Source of the DNA: an uncultured Ureaplasma sp.
GTDB taxonomy: Bacteria > Bacillota_I > Bacilli_A > Mycoplasmatales > Mycoplasmoidaceae
Assembly: GCA_902782585.1 (NCBI GenBank)
Contig: CACZNK010000013.1
Coordinates: 1-14,964, forward strand
Direction of reading: 5' to 3'
Length of the DNA stretch: 14,964 bases
Shown: positions 1-9,098 of the stretch, piece after piece
How positions within the stretch are numbered: position 1 is the first letter of the stretch
Layout: each line of letters begins with the position of its first letter
Notes under the pieces: model-generated
What the model was told of the DNA's origin: nothing
Database searches by the model: none
Seen by the model: the letters and a program-made list of their open reading frames with translations, nothing else
Program-made: the position numbers and the translations under genes

Positions 1-686
1 GGTTTATGAATTTCAATACCTGAATGTCCACCTTTAAAATTACATAATTTAATCTCATAAGTTTTACTTCCATTTTTAGTTTGAAAAAAGTGAATTTTAT
101 GATTTAACTTTAATGTTCTACATGCTCCAGAACCAATACATATTTCTTCATCATTTTCACTATCAAGATTTATAATTTGTTTTGCTTTAAAAATACCATT
201 TGGAATAGTTTTCATACAAATATCTGAGTTCTCTTCCTCACCCGTTGTGCATAAACATTCAATTGGCCCATGCTGAATAGATGAATTAGTTAATATTTCC
301 ATAATCATTGCTATCCCAATACCATTATCAGCACCTAAGGTTGTTCCTTCTGCTTTAATAAGGCTAGTTTCTTTTTCATAATAAGGTTTTATAGGTGTTG
401 TTTTAAGATCAATTTTCAAACTTTCATCATGAACTAAAACCATATCCAAATGTGCCTGTAACATAATGCATGGTAATTTTTCTAAACCTTTTGTAGCTTT
501 TTTAGAAGCTAGAAAAGCACCAGTTTTAAATTGCTTAATTTTACAGTTATTTTTTAAAAGCTCTTTTTGTAAAAATTTACTTAATTTCTCTTCATGAAAT
601 GAGCCATGAGGAATTGAACAAATTTTTTTAAATCATTTTAAAACACCTTTGGGTTCCAAATTTTCAATATCATATTTTTTTATCAT
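1..686 (-). CDS. pepD: M20-family aminoacyl-histidine dipeptidase (PepD-like), partial at its C-terminus
   Basis: This is the N-terminal 228 codons of a zinc metallopeptidase of family M20 (PepD / Xaa-His dipeptidase), which cleaves dipeptides and some tripeptides in the cytoplasm to free amino acids. Seen directly are QAHLDMV with candidate metal-binding His79 and Asp81, GTTLGADNGIGIAM with the bridging Asp120, CTTGEEE with the catalytic/metal Glu pair near 150-151, then INLDSE and the GGHSGIEIH stretch that opens the lid domain. The early IPHGSFHEE motif is typical of the PepD branch rather than PepT or DapE. The chosen ATG gives the expected N-terminus and follows GAGAAG-like purines. Trp18 is encoded by TGA. 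The gene lies 48 nt downstream of the YfcC-type carrier on the same strand and is probably co-transcribed with it. The C-terminal half lies outside the window. The family assignment is firm; the exact dipeptide preference is inferred. Confidence 0.9.
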
Positions 687-734
687 AACTTCTCACTTTA
701 TCAATGGATATTTGAATAAATTAAATTATTGTAT

Positions 735-2564
735 TTAAAACATGCCACTTGGTAAAAATGTACCGATAGAAAGCATACCAATACCAGCAATAAATAAAAT
801 AAGAAGATGCTTTCATGTAGTTTTTGTAAAATCCAACATTGTCATTTTACTTGTTTCCAAAAACGGAATTACCATTCCAGTTGGTATAAATAAATTAGCT
901 CATCCTGCCGCAGCAGAAAAAGTAGTTACAGTACCTGATAGAAGATTTTTATTAATATTGAAAACAGCACCACCAATAATTGGCATTGTTGTTGCTGATA
1001 AACCAGAAGTAGATGGAATAAACAAGGATAATAAAGAAATCATAACAAATACAATAATAACAATCATAACAGAACTTGATAATTTTAATATATTAGAAAA
1101 AGCACTAGTTATTATTGTGCTAAATCCAGAATTTGATAAAGTGATTGTTATTCCTCTTGCTACAGCAATAACAAAAACTACACTAATAAAATCTTTACAA
1201 CCACTGTAAAATGTTGTAAATCAGTGACTAGAACCTTTTCAGTTAATTGCACCAATAATAATTGAAGCAATAAAGAATAGCATTGATGCATCAATTGTTT
1301 CTCATTTTCCAATTTGAGAAACTGATGTTAAAAATGGGAAAATTTTACCTATTTCATCATGCAAATATTGAAAACCATTAAAACCAGTTAAAGTTTGTCA
1401 ATCAATATAGCAAATAATCATAAACACAAAAGCTAAAGCAAAAACAATCAATGTTCAAATTTGTTTTTTTGTTAGAGTAGGTATTGTGGTTTGACCAAAA
1501 GAATATTTTTTATTAAATTCATCTCTTGATAAATACACATAAGATTTTTTTGGATTATTTTTTACTTTTTTTGCATATAACATAGTTACAGCAATAGCAA
1601 TTGATATCAAAACTAAGAATGTCACTAATCTCCAAACAATACCAGTTGTTGTCGAAATTGTTGGATTTGATTCATCAATATATTTGTTTATAGCACTAAC
1701 ACTTATACCAATTGTATAAGGATTAACAGTTGATGCCATTACTCCTACACCAGCACCCATAAAAACAACTAAAAAACCAGTCATGCAATCATAACCAGCA
1801 GCATAGAAAAAAGGAATAACAATTAAATAAAGTGGTAATGTTTCCTCACAAGCTCCATATGTTGAACCACAAATTCCAAAAATAAGCATTAAAATAGGGA
1901 TCAAAATAATTTCTTTATTTTTAAGTTTTCTTAATAAACAACTAATTCCTGCTTCAAAAGCTTTTGTTTCATTAACAAGAGATATTGTCCCACCTAACAT
2001 AAATAAGAGGATAGCAATTGGGGCTACTTGTTCAAACCCTTTTAATGGATTTAAAAAGATATCAAGAACTCCTGGAATAATTGTATTTTGATCTTTTTTT
2101 AATAATCCGCTAAGATAAAAAAATCAAATAATAATTATGGTTAAAATTGAACCACAAAAAATAATTGAAATAGAATTTGGAATAAATGGTTTTTGCTTTA
2201 TTTTGTTTTTATTTTGTAAAAAATGTTTCTCTTTATTTTTCCAAATCAATGTAATGATTGCCCCAAATAATGGCACAAAACACAAACAAAGACATCATTT
2301 TGATAAATTTTTATAATGTGGAATTTCACTTTTTCTATGAAATAAAACTATTAAAATAATAGATATCACAATGCCAATAAGTAATGTTAGTGAGGAAGCA
2401 ACAATATTACAAATAATTTCTTTTTGTTCAAAAAGTGCTCGATTAGCAACTGATAAAATTAACATAGTTAAACCAATTGTTGTAATAAGATTAAAAGTAA
2501 TAAATTTGTTAAAAAATTTACTTAAACTATGTTTCTTATTTTGTTTTTGATTTTTTTCATTCAT
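735..2564 (-). CDS. YfcC-family (DcuC/C4-dicarboxylate-carrier fold) membrane transporter
   Basis: This is a 609-residue polytopic inner-membrane protein, full length once in-frame TGA codons are read as Trp (for example at 1452-1454). Family hallmarks of YfcC proteins are visible: a GSTYGACEETLPLY motif with the conserved Glu pair, AAGYDCMTG, the MGAGVGVMASTVNPYTIGIS stretch, AVARGITITLSNSG, and near the C-terminus FIPSTSGLSATTMPI followed by AAAGWANLFIPT. About 12-14 hydrophobic segments are present. The first roughly 150 residues (two predicted helices, then basic loops) look like a lineage-specific addition before the carrier core. YfcC relatives are often annotated as C4-dicarboxylate or arginine/ornithine carriers, but their substrates are poorly established, so none is assigned. 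The dipeptidase gene downstream suggests peptide or amino-acid movement (inference). The start is the first ATG after a long AT-rich leader; I see no good Shine-Dalgarno sequence. Confidence 0.88.
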
Positions 2565-2763
2565 ATGTTTAATGTACTAAAACTTAAAAATTTCAATATG
2601 ATTCTTAATATATTATGCGTATATATTACAATAATTTTGAGTAATATCAAAAATATAGAGCATTATGTAAAAGAAAGTAAAAATATCACTTAACAAAATT
2701 AACCGAACTAAAAACAAAACAATAAATCTAACTAGTGTAATATACATATATATATAAAAAAAG

Positions 2764-2835
2764 GTGAGTAAAATTAAAATTACCAAATATAAATTAATTG
2801 ATACTGATATGTCTAAAGATATAGTTAAAAAATAG
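2764..2835 (+). other. Possible 23-codon leader ORF upstream of the MATE-like gene
   Basis: A GTG-initiated frame overlapping an AAAGGTG purine stretch encodes a basic peptide beginning VSKIKITKYK and ends in TAG, 40 nt before the transporter's GTG. It could be a leader peptide, a remnant of a decayed gene, or chance. The peptide shows no recognisable family and no run of one amino acid that would suggest classical attenuation. Confidence 0.2.
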
Positions 2836-2863
2836 TAAATTTTTAAGACTTAGATCAAAAAAT

Positions 2864-2867
2864 GGAG
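2864..2867 (+). promoter_or_regulatory. Shine-Dalgarno GGAG that decides the GTG start of the MATE-like gene
   Basis: GGAG lies 8 nt before GTG 2876. The nearest upstream ATG (2862) runs into TAA after three codons and cannot be the start, so the SD supports GTG initiation. Confidence 0.65.
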
Positions 2868-2875
2868 CGTTAACA

Positions 2876-4207
2876 GTGTTTTTAAAACTAAAACAGAGTT
2901 TAAAAAATATAAACCATAAGTTATATATTTCATTATTAGTAATGGGATTTGTTCCAACTATTTACACTACATTAAGAGTATTTTTATTAGGTACTCTTCC
3001 CCAAGAATCTTCATATTCTATTGCTGGACAACTAGCTTGAATTAATTTAATTTATGAAGTTATTTATGAAGCAATAATTTTACTTTTATTTTATTTTGTT
3101 GGTAAAAGTATATCAGATAAAAAAGAGTTAACCAATAGAATAAAAACAGGTCTATTATTAACCTCATGTGTTTATATTATCTTATCAATAATTGTAATAA
3201 CCTGTGTTGGACCATTATTAAAAGCAATGGTAGCTGATCCATCAATAATTAATGCTAGTACTACATACATTAGAATTGAAGCTGTTGCTAATATGTTTGA
3301 TATATTATTTAAATTTGCATTCGTTGGACTAATTGTTTTAGGTAAAGATAAACTAGTTTATATACTGACTGGTACAAAACTAATTTTATGTGTTGTTTCA
3401 GATATATTCTTAATTTCTTCATTGACAGTTTCAGCTAATCTAGGTGTTAATGGCATTGGTGTTACTAACAATATTGTTAATGGATTATTATTCTTTGTTA
3501 CTTTAATCATATTAGCAAAGAATGGTATTAACGTATTTAGTAAAGATAAAATATCATTTACTTGAGTTAAACATTTTTTAAAAATTGGTGGAATATCAGG
3601 TTTAGAATCATTCATTAGAAATCTAATTTATATGATAATGATTGTAAGAATGGTAAATATTGTAGATGAACAAGGCACATATTGAGTTGCTAATAACTTT
3701 ATTTGGGGTTGAATGTTATTACCAATATTACAACTTGGTGAACTTATTAAACAAGAAACATCAACCAATAAAGATGCAGTAAAGAATAATACATTAGGTT
3801 ATTTTTTAATCACTTTAATAATTTTAGTTATTTGAAGTGCATTAATTCCAACATATAAACCATTTATACAATATGTTTTAAACTTTAATGATGTGGATAA
3901 ATTATTTAAAATAATAATGACATCATTTGGATTCTATGCATTATTTGCTATCCAAAATGTATTTGAGAATACATTTTATGGGTTAGGTAAAACATGATAT
4001 ATACTTTTTGAGTCAATTGTTACAAACATTATTTATTATGGGATACTGTTAATTTTGTATATGACTGAGATATGACAACCATCATTAATGAATATTGTAT
4101 TACTATTTGGTATTGGCAATGCATTAGATGCTGTAGTTTCATTTGGTGCATATTGGTATTTATTAAAAAAAATCTATATTAATATTTTAAATATTGAACC
4201 GATTTAA
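2876..4207 (+). CDS. MATE-like multidrug/cation efflux membrane protein
   Basis: This 443-residue protein has about 12 hydrophobic helices arranged as two similar halves, the length and layout of MATE (multi-antimicrobial extrusion) transporters, which export organic cations in exchange for Na+ or H+. Seen: an N-terminal half with SIAGQLAWINLIYEVIYEA, a central basic loop, then KIGGISGLESFIRNLIYMIM opening the second half, matching the internal duplication of the family. The start is GTG at 2876; GGAG at 2864-2867 sits 8 nt upstream, while the first internal ATG would remove part of helix 1. Several tryptophans are TGA, and TGG is used as well (WGW near 3703-3713 is encoded TGG-GGT-TGA). It is transcribed away from the YfcC gene and appears monocistronic, since about 214 non-coding bases follow. 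The MATE assignment rests on overall architecture rather than a diagnostic motif; another MOP-superfamily flippase is the alternative. Confidence 0.72.
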
Positions 4208-4336
4208 GTAACTTTTATATTAAAAAATAAAAGATGCTTGCATTAACAAATAAGTTTCTATTTTATAATAGGCATTTCATGGTATATTTAACCATATTTT
4301 TAGATTTATCTATTCTTATCCCAAAATATAGGGAGT

Positions 4337-4368
4337 ATGTTGTAAATAATGTTCACTTTTTACAACAT
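4337..4368. repeat. 10-bp perfect inverted repeat upstream of the LRR lipoprotein
   Basis: ATGTTGTAAA at 4337-4346 is perfectly complementary to TTTACAACAT at 4359-4368, separated by 12 bases. It lacks a following U-tract, so it does not look like an intrinsic terminator. It ends 28 nt before the TATAAT at 4397, a position that would suit an operator or an mRNA structure if transcription starts upstream at about 4276. Confidence 0.55.
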
Positions 4369-4396
4369 TGCTTAAAAAGTTACTAAAAATAGTAAA

Positions 4397-4402
4397 TATA
4401 AT
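4397..4402 (+). promoter_or_regulatory. Candidate -10 (TATAAT) of the LRR lipoprotein gene
   Basis: A perfect TATAAT lies 19 nt upstream of ATG 4422. No good -35 is present at 16-18 nt; TTAAAA (4372-4377) is 19 nt upstream. Transcription from here would give an mRNA leader of only about 13 nt without a Shine-Dalgarno sequence. Confidence 0.4.
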
Positions 4403-4421
4403 ATTAAAATAACAATTAACG

Positions 4422-5441
4422 ATGAAATCAAAATCATTAAATTTAATTACAACTATTGTACTAAGTGGGTCTACATTTGGAATAATTTCAATTGTTGGTA
4501 CAAGCTGCAGAAATAACGAAGACAAAAACAAAGAAAATAAACAACCAACATATTATGACTTTTTTACATATAACTTAATTGATGTAGCTGATACACATAC
4601 ACATACATATGAAATCAATGTAGATTGAACCAATTCAAAAAATATACAAGAAAATTTTAATGAGGAAGTTGTTATCCCTTCAAAACATCCAGATAATGAT
4701 ATACCAATTACCAAAATTGGAGATGGTTTTTTAGAAAATTGTCCTTCATTTAATAGCAATGTATATATTCCAGAAACTATTGAAATTATTGGCAAAAGAT
4801 TTATGCGTTATAATGCATCATTTAACAAACCATTAATAATTCCTAATTCTGTAAATAAAATTGATTTTGGTTTTTTACAATATTGTAATACATTTAATCA
4901 ACCAATAACTCTTTCATCAAATTTAAATATGATTGGAGAATCTTTCTTATATGGTTGTTCTAATTTCAATCAACAATTAAAGTTTACAAATTCACTTTCT
5001 ATCATTGATGGTCATTTTTTACAGGATTGTTTAAATTTCAATCAACCGTTATCTATTCCAAGTGTTAAAACAATTGGAATTAGTTTTTTAAATGGTTGTG
5101 AAAATTTTAATAGTGATATTTATTTAAAAGACATAACTTCAATTAATAATTATTTTTTAAATGGTTGTATATCATTCAATTGTTACCTATCAATTCCAAA
5201 TTCAGTAACAGATATTGGTAAAAGTTTTATGTATAGGAATAACAGCTTTGATAATACATTAAATCTTGAATCTAAAGCAAATGTATTTGTTGATTCTGAA
5301 TACACATGTGCTACAGATGATGAAGGAGCATTATGTTACAAATCAGGGTTTAAAATTTCTGGTAATGGTGGTAATGAATTTATGGATAAATTTGAAAATA
5401 GTAACAAAAAACCATACCGAAATTTAGTTTTGAAAGTTTAA
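4422..5441 (+). CDS. Surface lipoprotein with BspA/LRR_5-like leucine-rich repeats
   Basis: This 339-residue predicted lipoprotein has a basic start (MKSKS), a hydrophobic signal segment and a lipobox ending VGTSC with Cys29 as the likely lipidated residue, so it should sit on the outer face of the cell membrane. From about residue 103 to 275 it consists of seven full and one partial 23-24-residue repeats. Each unit opens with F(L/M)xxC/NxxFN, followed by a hydrophobic strand (often LxIPxSV) and IG; cysteine is kept at the same place in most units. This resembles the BspA-type leucine-rich surface repeats of mycoplasmas and other host-associated bacteria, whose members bind host or matrix proteins. 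The last 65 residues are not repetitive. One Trp is encoded by TGA at 4626-4628, which would truncate the protein under the standard code. The ligand is unknown; adhesion is an inference from the family. Confidence 0.85.
4728..5250 (+). repeat. Degenerate tandem repeat of 69-72 bp encoding the LRR units
   Basis: Units start at Phe codons near residues 103, 127, 151, 175, 199, 222, 245 and 269. Amino-acid similarity is clear (FLxxCxxFN), but the DNA has diverged, so it is an old array rather than a recent, slippage-prone one. Confidence 0.7.
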
Positions 5442-5492
5442 ATATTGATAGCTAATCAATAATAAAAATATTTCAAAATTCAATTTATTTTG

Positions 5493-5504
5493 TATAGTAT
5501 ATAA
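5493..5504 (+). promoter_or_regulatory. Candidate -10 region upstream of the nusA hairpin
   Basis: TATAGT (5493-5498) and the overlapping TATATAA (5498-5504) are the only -10-like boxes between the lipoprotein stop and nusA. The best upstream partner, TTCAAA (5472-5477), has a short 15-nt spacing to TATAGT. Both boxes lie before the hairpin, so a transcript from here would begin with it. Confidence 0.35.
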
Positions 5505-5505
5505 A

Positions 5506-5540
5506 AAGGACAACACCTGTGTGGGTGTTGTTCTTGTTTT
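5506..5540 (+). terminator. Strong hairpin with U-tract in front of nusA (terminator or attenuator)
   Basis: The stem pairs 5506-5517 with 5524-5535: 12 bp including one G-T wobble, core ACAACACC/GGTGTTGT, loop TGTGTG, then G and a T5 run. On the opposite strand the stem is also followed by a T-rich tract, so it could work in both directions. It ends the lipoprotein transcript and leaves only 17 nt before the nusA start. If the nusA promoter lies upstream of it, it would act as an attenuator. Confidence 0.85.
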
Positions 5541-5552
5541 TATAGGAGTAAT

Positions 5553-7238
5553 ATGAGTCAATTAAATGAACAATTAATTTCAGCGATTAAACTAATTGCT
5601 GATGAAAAGAAAATTCCACGTGATGCAGTTGCAGATGCATTAAAAGAATCTATTTGCAAAGCATATGTAAAGGAATATCCAGAAGAAATTATCAATGTTG
5701 AAATTAATATCGATGATACAACCTTAAATGTATATCGTCAATATACAGTAGTTGATGAATCAGAGGAATTAAATGATTATTGTGAAATTTCATTACAAGA
5801 TGCAAAAGATTATTACAAACATCTGAAAATTAATAAGGAAGTTAAACTTGGTGATGTAATCAACAAACCAATTCAACTTGATAAATTACCAAAAAAAATT
5901 GTTAATCACATCAAACAAATTTTCAAACAAGGTATTACTGTTCAAGCGAATAATGAAATTTACAACGAATGAAAGGACCGTGTTGGTGAAATTATATATG
6001 CTGAAGTTGAAAAAGATGACCATGGAATCTTTGTTAATTTAGGAAATGACCAATATGGTTTCATGTCAACTCGTGATAGTATTCCAAATGAAAAATTAAT
6101 TCCAGGTCATAAATATAACTTCTTAATTAAAGAAGTTAAACAACAATCATCAGGTTGACCAATTATTTTATCTCGTGGTGACGAAAAATTAGTTAAAGAA
6201 TTATTAACACTTGAAGTTCCAGAAATTCAAGAAAAGATTATTGAAATTGTTGATATTGCTCGTATTCCAGGATTTAAAACAAAAGTTGCATTGATTTCTC
6301 ACCAACCCGGTGTTGAACCATGTGGTAGTGTTATTGGTGCAAGAGGCTCAAGAATCCAAATTATTAGTAATGCCATTTGTGGTGAAAGAATTGAAGTTAT
6401 TGAATATTCAGATAATTTTGAGTCATATTTAATTGATGTATGTGCACCAGCACTTATTAAAGGTTATAAAATTATTAGTGAAGAAACACCTGAACATAAA
6501 AAACAATTAATAATTGTTGTACCCGGTGATCAATTAGCATTATTAATTGGTAAAAAAGGTCAAAACATTCAACTTGTTGCTAAACTATTAAAAGCAGATG
6601 TTGATGTTAAAACTCCAGAAGACGCTAAATATGAAGATCTTCAATATACCCATTTAGAAATTAAATCATTAAAACAGAGAAAATTTGATCGAATTCTTGA
6701 AAAAAACCGTATGGGTAATGATTATTCATTAAACAGATTTAATAAACCTACAAGGGGGTTGTTAAATTCAACATCAATTAATTCAAGTGAAAATTCTTCA
6801 TCAATTAAAAATACAAATAAAACTAGCAATAAATCATCAAATATTAACTCAACAAGTGCATTGTTGGATAAAATTGATAATTTTAACTATGATCAAAATT
6901 CATCAACACATACTGAAGTAGTAAATGAACCAGTTGAAAATAAAAAAGATATTCTTGAACAATTAAAGACTAATGAGCAAGGAAGACAACAATCTTCATC
7001 ATCTAATAATCTTGAATTAAATATTGATAAACCAACAGTTAAAAAACAACCTAAACAACGCCGCAAATCACCAAAATCAAAAACTTTAATTCAAAATTCT
7101 AGCGCAAAAAATGAATCTATTTTAGAACAATTTAAGGATTTAGATACTAAGTCAATTCTAAATGAATTATCACAGGAAAATGAAAATCGTCAAGAAGAAG
7201 ATGAATTAGATTCAAATTATGACTATGATGAAAAATAA
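5553..7238 (+). CDS. nusA: Transcription termination/antitermination factor NusA
   Basis: This 561-residue RNA polymerase-binding factor modulates pausing, intrinsic termination and antitermination. Domains in order: the polymerase-binding N-terminal domain (about 1-135, starting MSQLNEQLISAIKLIADEKK with DALKESICKAY), an S1 domain (about 140-205, VGEIIYAEVEKDDHGIFVNLG), KH1 (about 215-290, GSVIGARGSRIQ with the GARG loop at 262-265) and KH2 (about 315-380, LIGKKGQNIQLVAKLL with GKKG at 333-336). A Ser/Asn/Lys/Glu-rich tail of almost 200 residues follows that looks disordered and carries no acidic AR repeats like those of E. coli. Trp140 and another Trp in S1 are TGA codons. AGGAG (5544-5548) stands 4 nt before the ATG. 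It is the first gene of a run with infB and rbfA; rimP, normally upstream, is absent here. A hairpin in its leader may control it. Confidence 0.95.
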
Positions 7239-7272
7239 TTTTTCTTAAGTTGTTAATTAATGGGGAAAGGTA

Positions 7273-9096
7273 ATGAATAAGAAAAATAAAAAGATCAAAA
7301 AGATAGATACAAGACAAACTATTGATTTAAAATCTCAATTTAGAAAAGTAGATACAGGAATCAAAAATGGTGTTTTTATTTTTTCTGGACCTTTAAAAAT
7401 TGAAGAAATTGCTTCAAAATTAAATAAAACATCAGCAGAAATTATTAAATATTTTTTCTTAAAAGGAAAAATGAAAAATATTAATTCTGTTTTAGATGAA
7501 AATGAAATTGGTGAATTATGTTTAGAATACAATTATGACTTTGAAAAAAGAATTAAAGTTGATGAGATAAATGTTCTAACTAATCTCGAAATTAAAGATG
7601 ATGAAAAATTATTAAAACCCCGTCCTCCTATAGTTACTGTAATGGGTCATGTTGATCATGGTAAAACGACATTATTAGATTACATACGTAAATCTAATGT
7701 TGCTAAAGGAGAAGCTGGTGGTATTACTCAATCTATTGGTGCTTATCAAATTACATATAAAAATGATAAAATCACATTCATTGATACACCTGGACATGCT
7801 GCATTTACTGAAATGCGTGCACGAGGTGCTAATGTAACTGATATTGTTGTTTTAGTTGTTGCAGCTGATGATGGTATTAAACCACAATCACAAGAAGCAA
7901 TTGATCATGCAAAAGCAGCAAAAGTTCCTATTATTGTATTTATTAATAAAATAGATAAACCTAATATTAATCCTGATACAGTATTAACTCAATTATCTGA
8001 GCATGATTTAATGTGTGAAGAATGAGGTGGACAAACAATTACCATTAAAGGAAGTGCATTAACAGGTAAAAATGTAGATAAATTACTTGATGCTATTATT
8101 GTAACAAGTGAAATACAGGAATTAAAAGCTAATCCAAACCGTTTAGGTTTAGGAGTAGTTATTGAATCAAGTTTAGATAAGGGTCTAGGTCCTGTTGCTA
8201 CAGTTATTGTTAAAAATGGAAGTATTGAAAAAGGTGATATGATGATAGCTGGTAGTAGTTATGGTCGAATCCGAGCAATGTTCGATGAAAACAACAAAGA
8301 AGTGATAACTGCAAAACCATCACAACCAGTTAAGGTTACAGGTCTAAATACTACCCCTTCTGCTGGTGATCATTTTGCAATTAGTAATAATGAGAAAGAT
8401 ATTAAAAATATTGCTGAAAAAATTCGTTTACATCAAATTAAATTACAAAATACTGAACATGATATTTTATCTAAAAACACAAATTTAAATACCAAAAAAT
8501 TAATTGTTATTTTAAAAACTGATGTTCATGGTTCACTTGAAGCAATTAAAAATGTTTTATCTAAAGCAAATGTTGAAGGTGTGTCATTAGTTATTCTTCG
8601 TGCTGCTACTGGTGGGATTACAAAATCTGATATTGAACTTGCTAAAGCAAGTAATGGCATTATTATTGGTTTCAATGTTAAACCAATTAAAACCATTAAA
8701 GATTTAGCTAATAACCAAAGAGTACAAATTTATTTCTTTGATATCATTTATCGATTGGCTGAAGAAATTCAAAATATTATGAAAGGTAAACTTGATCCAG
8801 TGTATATAGATGAAGATACTGGTGAAGCTGAAATAAAAAACATTTGAAAACATACAAAAATAGGAGTTATTGGTGGTTGCGTAGTAACTTCAGGTGAAAT
8901 ACATAGAAATGATAATGTCAGATTACTTCGTGATGGAGTTGTAGTTTATAAAACTAAAATTGCTTCAATGCGTCATCAAAAAGATGATATAAATAGTTGT
9001 TCAGCTGGTAAAGAGTGTGGAATTACTCTTGAAAAACAAAATGATATCCATATAGGTGATATTATTCAAAGTTACCGAACAATACAAAAAAAATAG
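7273..9096 (+). CDS. infB: Translation initiation factor IF-2
   Basis: This 607-residue GTPase places initiator fMet-tRNA on the 30S subunit and promotes 50S joining. Seen: a short N-terminal region with one IF2-N domain (about 30-95), then the G domain with G1 GHVDHGKT (125-132), switch I GGITQSIGAY, G3 DTPGH (171-175), G4 NKID (225-228) and G5 SAL near 260. Domains II, III and IV follow, including ILKTDVHGSLEAI and the C-terminal beta barrel ending near GDIIQSY. The N-terminus is much shorter than in E. coli or Bacillus IF-2, as is usual in mycoplasmas. TGA encodes Trp at 8023-8025 and 8845-8847. The purine stretch GGGGAAAGG (7262-7270) lies just before the ATG, 34 nt after nusA. The stop is 2 nt before the rbfA start, pointing to translational coupling. 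Confidence 0.97.
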
Positions 9097-9098
9097 TT

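Larger units (their letters stand above)
2565..2875. promoter_or_regulatory. Divergent intergenic region between the YfcC carrier and the MATE-like exporter
   Basis: These 311 bases must hold the promoters of both outward-reading genes. Seen: an AT-only 8-bp inverted repeat (2606-2613 against 2621-2628, loop TATGCGT), a weak plus-strand box pair TTGAGT (2637-2642) and CATTAT (2661-2666) with 18-nt spacing, and an alternating TA stretch at about 2743-2756. A small 23-codon reading frame lies at 2764-2835. The base composition makes -10-like hexamers common, so no single promoter can be picked with confidence. No RNA gene or long reading frame is visible. Confidence 0.5.
4208..4421. promoter_or_regulatory. 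Intergenic leader of the LRR lipoprotein with inverted repeat and -10-like boxes
   Basis: This non-coding stretch lies between the MATE-like gene and the lipoprotein. It contains a 16-mer TTTCTATTTTATAATA at 4255-4270 that recurs exactly before the other lipoprotein gene, a small ATGGT/ACCAT stem followed by ATTTTTA (4279-4301, possibly a weak terminator for the MATE-like gene), a 10-bp perfect inverted repeat (4337-4368) and a TATAAT at 4397-4402 located 19 nt before the ATG. No SD sequence precedes the lipoprotein start. Confidence 0.5.

Noticed and set aside
742..1209. Plus-strand 155-codon open frame opposite the YfcC gene
   Set aside because: It is the complement of a conserved transporter core whose motifs (FIPSTSG, AAAGWANLF) read on the minus strand; the plus-strand translation resembles no protein.
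2606..2628. 8-bp inverted repeat in the divergent region as an operator
   Set aside because: The arms contain only A and T, so such a palindrome is expected by chance at this base composition; kept only as a note in the intergenic entry.
4279..4301. ATGGT/ACCAT stem with following T-rich stretch as terminator of the MATE-like gene
   Set aside because: Five base pairs with a seven-base loop are too weak to call as a terminator; mentioned only within the intergenic entry.
4591..4608. Short ACACAT tandem repeat in the lipoprotein gene as a phase-variation switch
   Set aside because: There are fewer than three imperfect units, they are in frame and six bases long, so slippage would not shift the reading frame.
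4422..4628. Apparent truncation of the LRR lipoprotein after 68 codons
   Set aside because: The interrupting TGA is one of many in-frame TGAs in this window at tryptophan positions; the repeat protein continues in the same frame, so it is not a pseudogene.
5553..8847. nusA and infB appearing to be broken into several pieces
   Set aside because: All breaks are TGA codons read as Trp in Mollicutes, and domain order is intact across them.
9086..9093. A8 run at the end of infB as a programmed slippage site
   Set aside because: It is three bases from the stop codon in a genome rich in A runs; a slip would alter only the last residues and nothing downstream is in position to be fused usefully.
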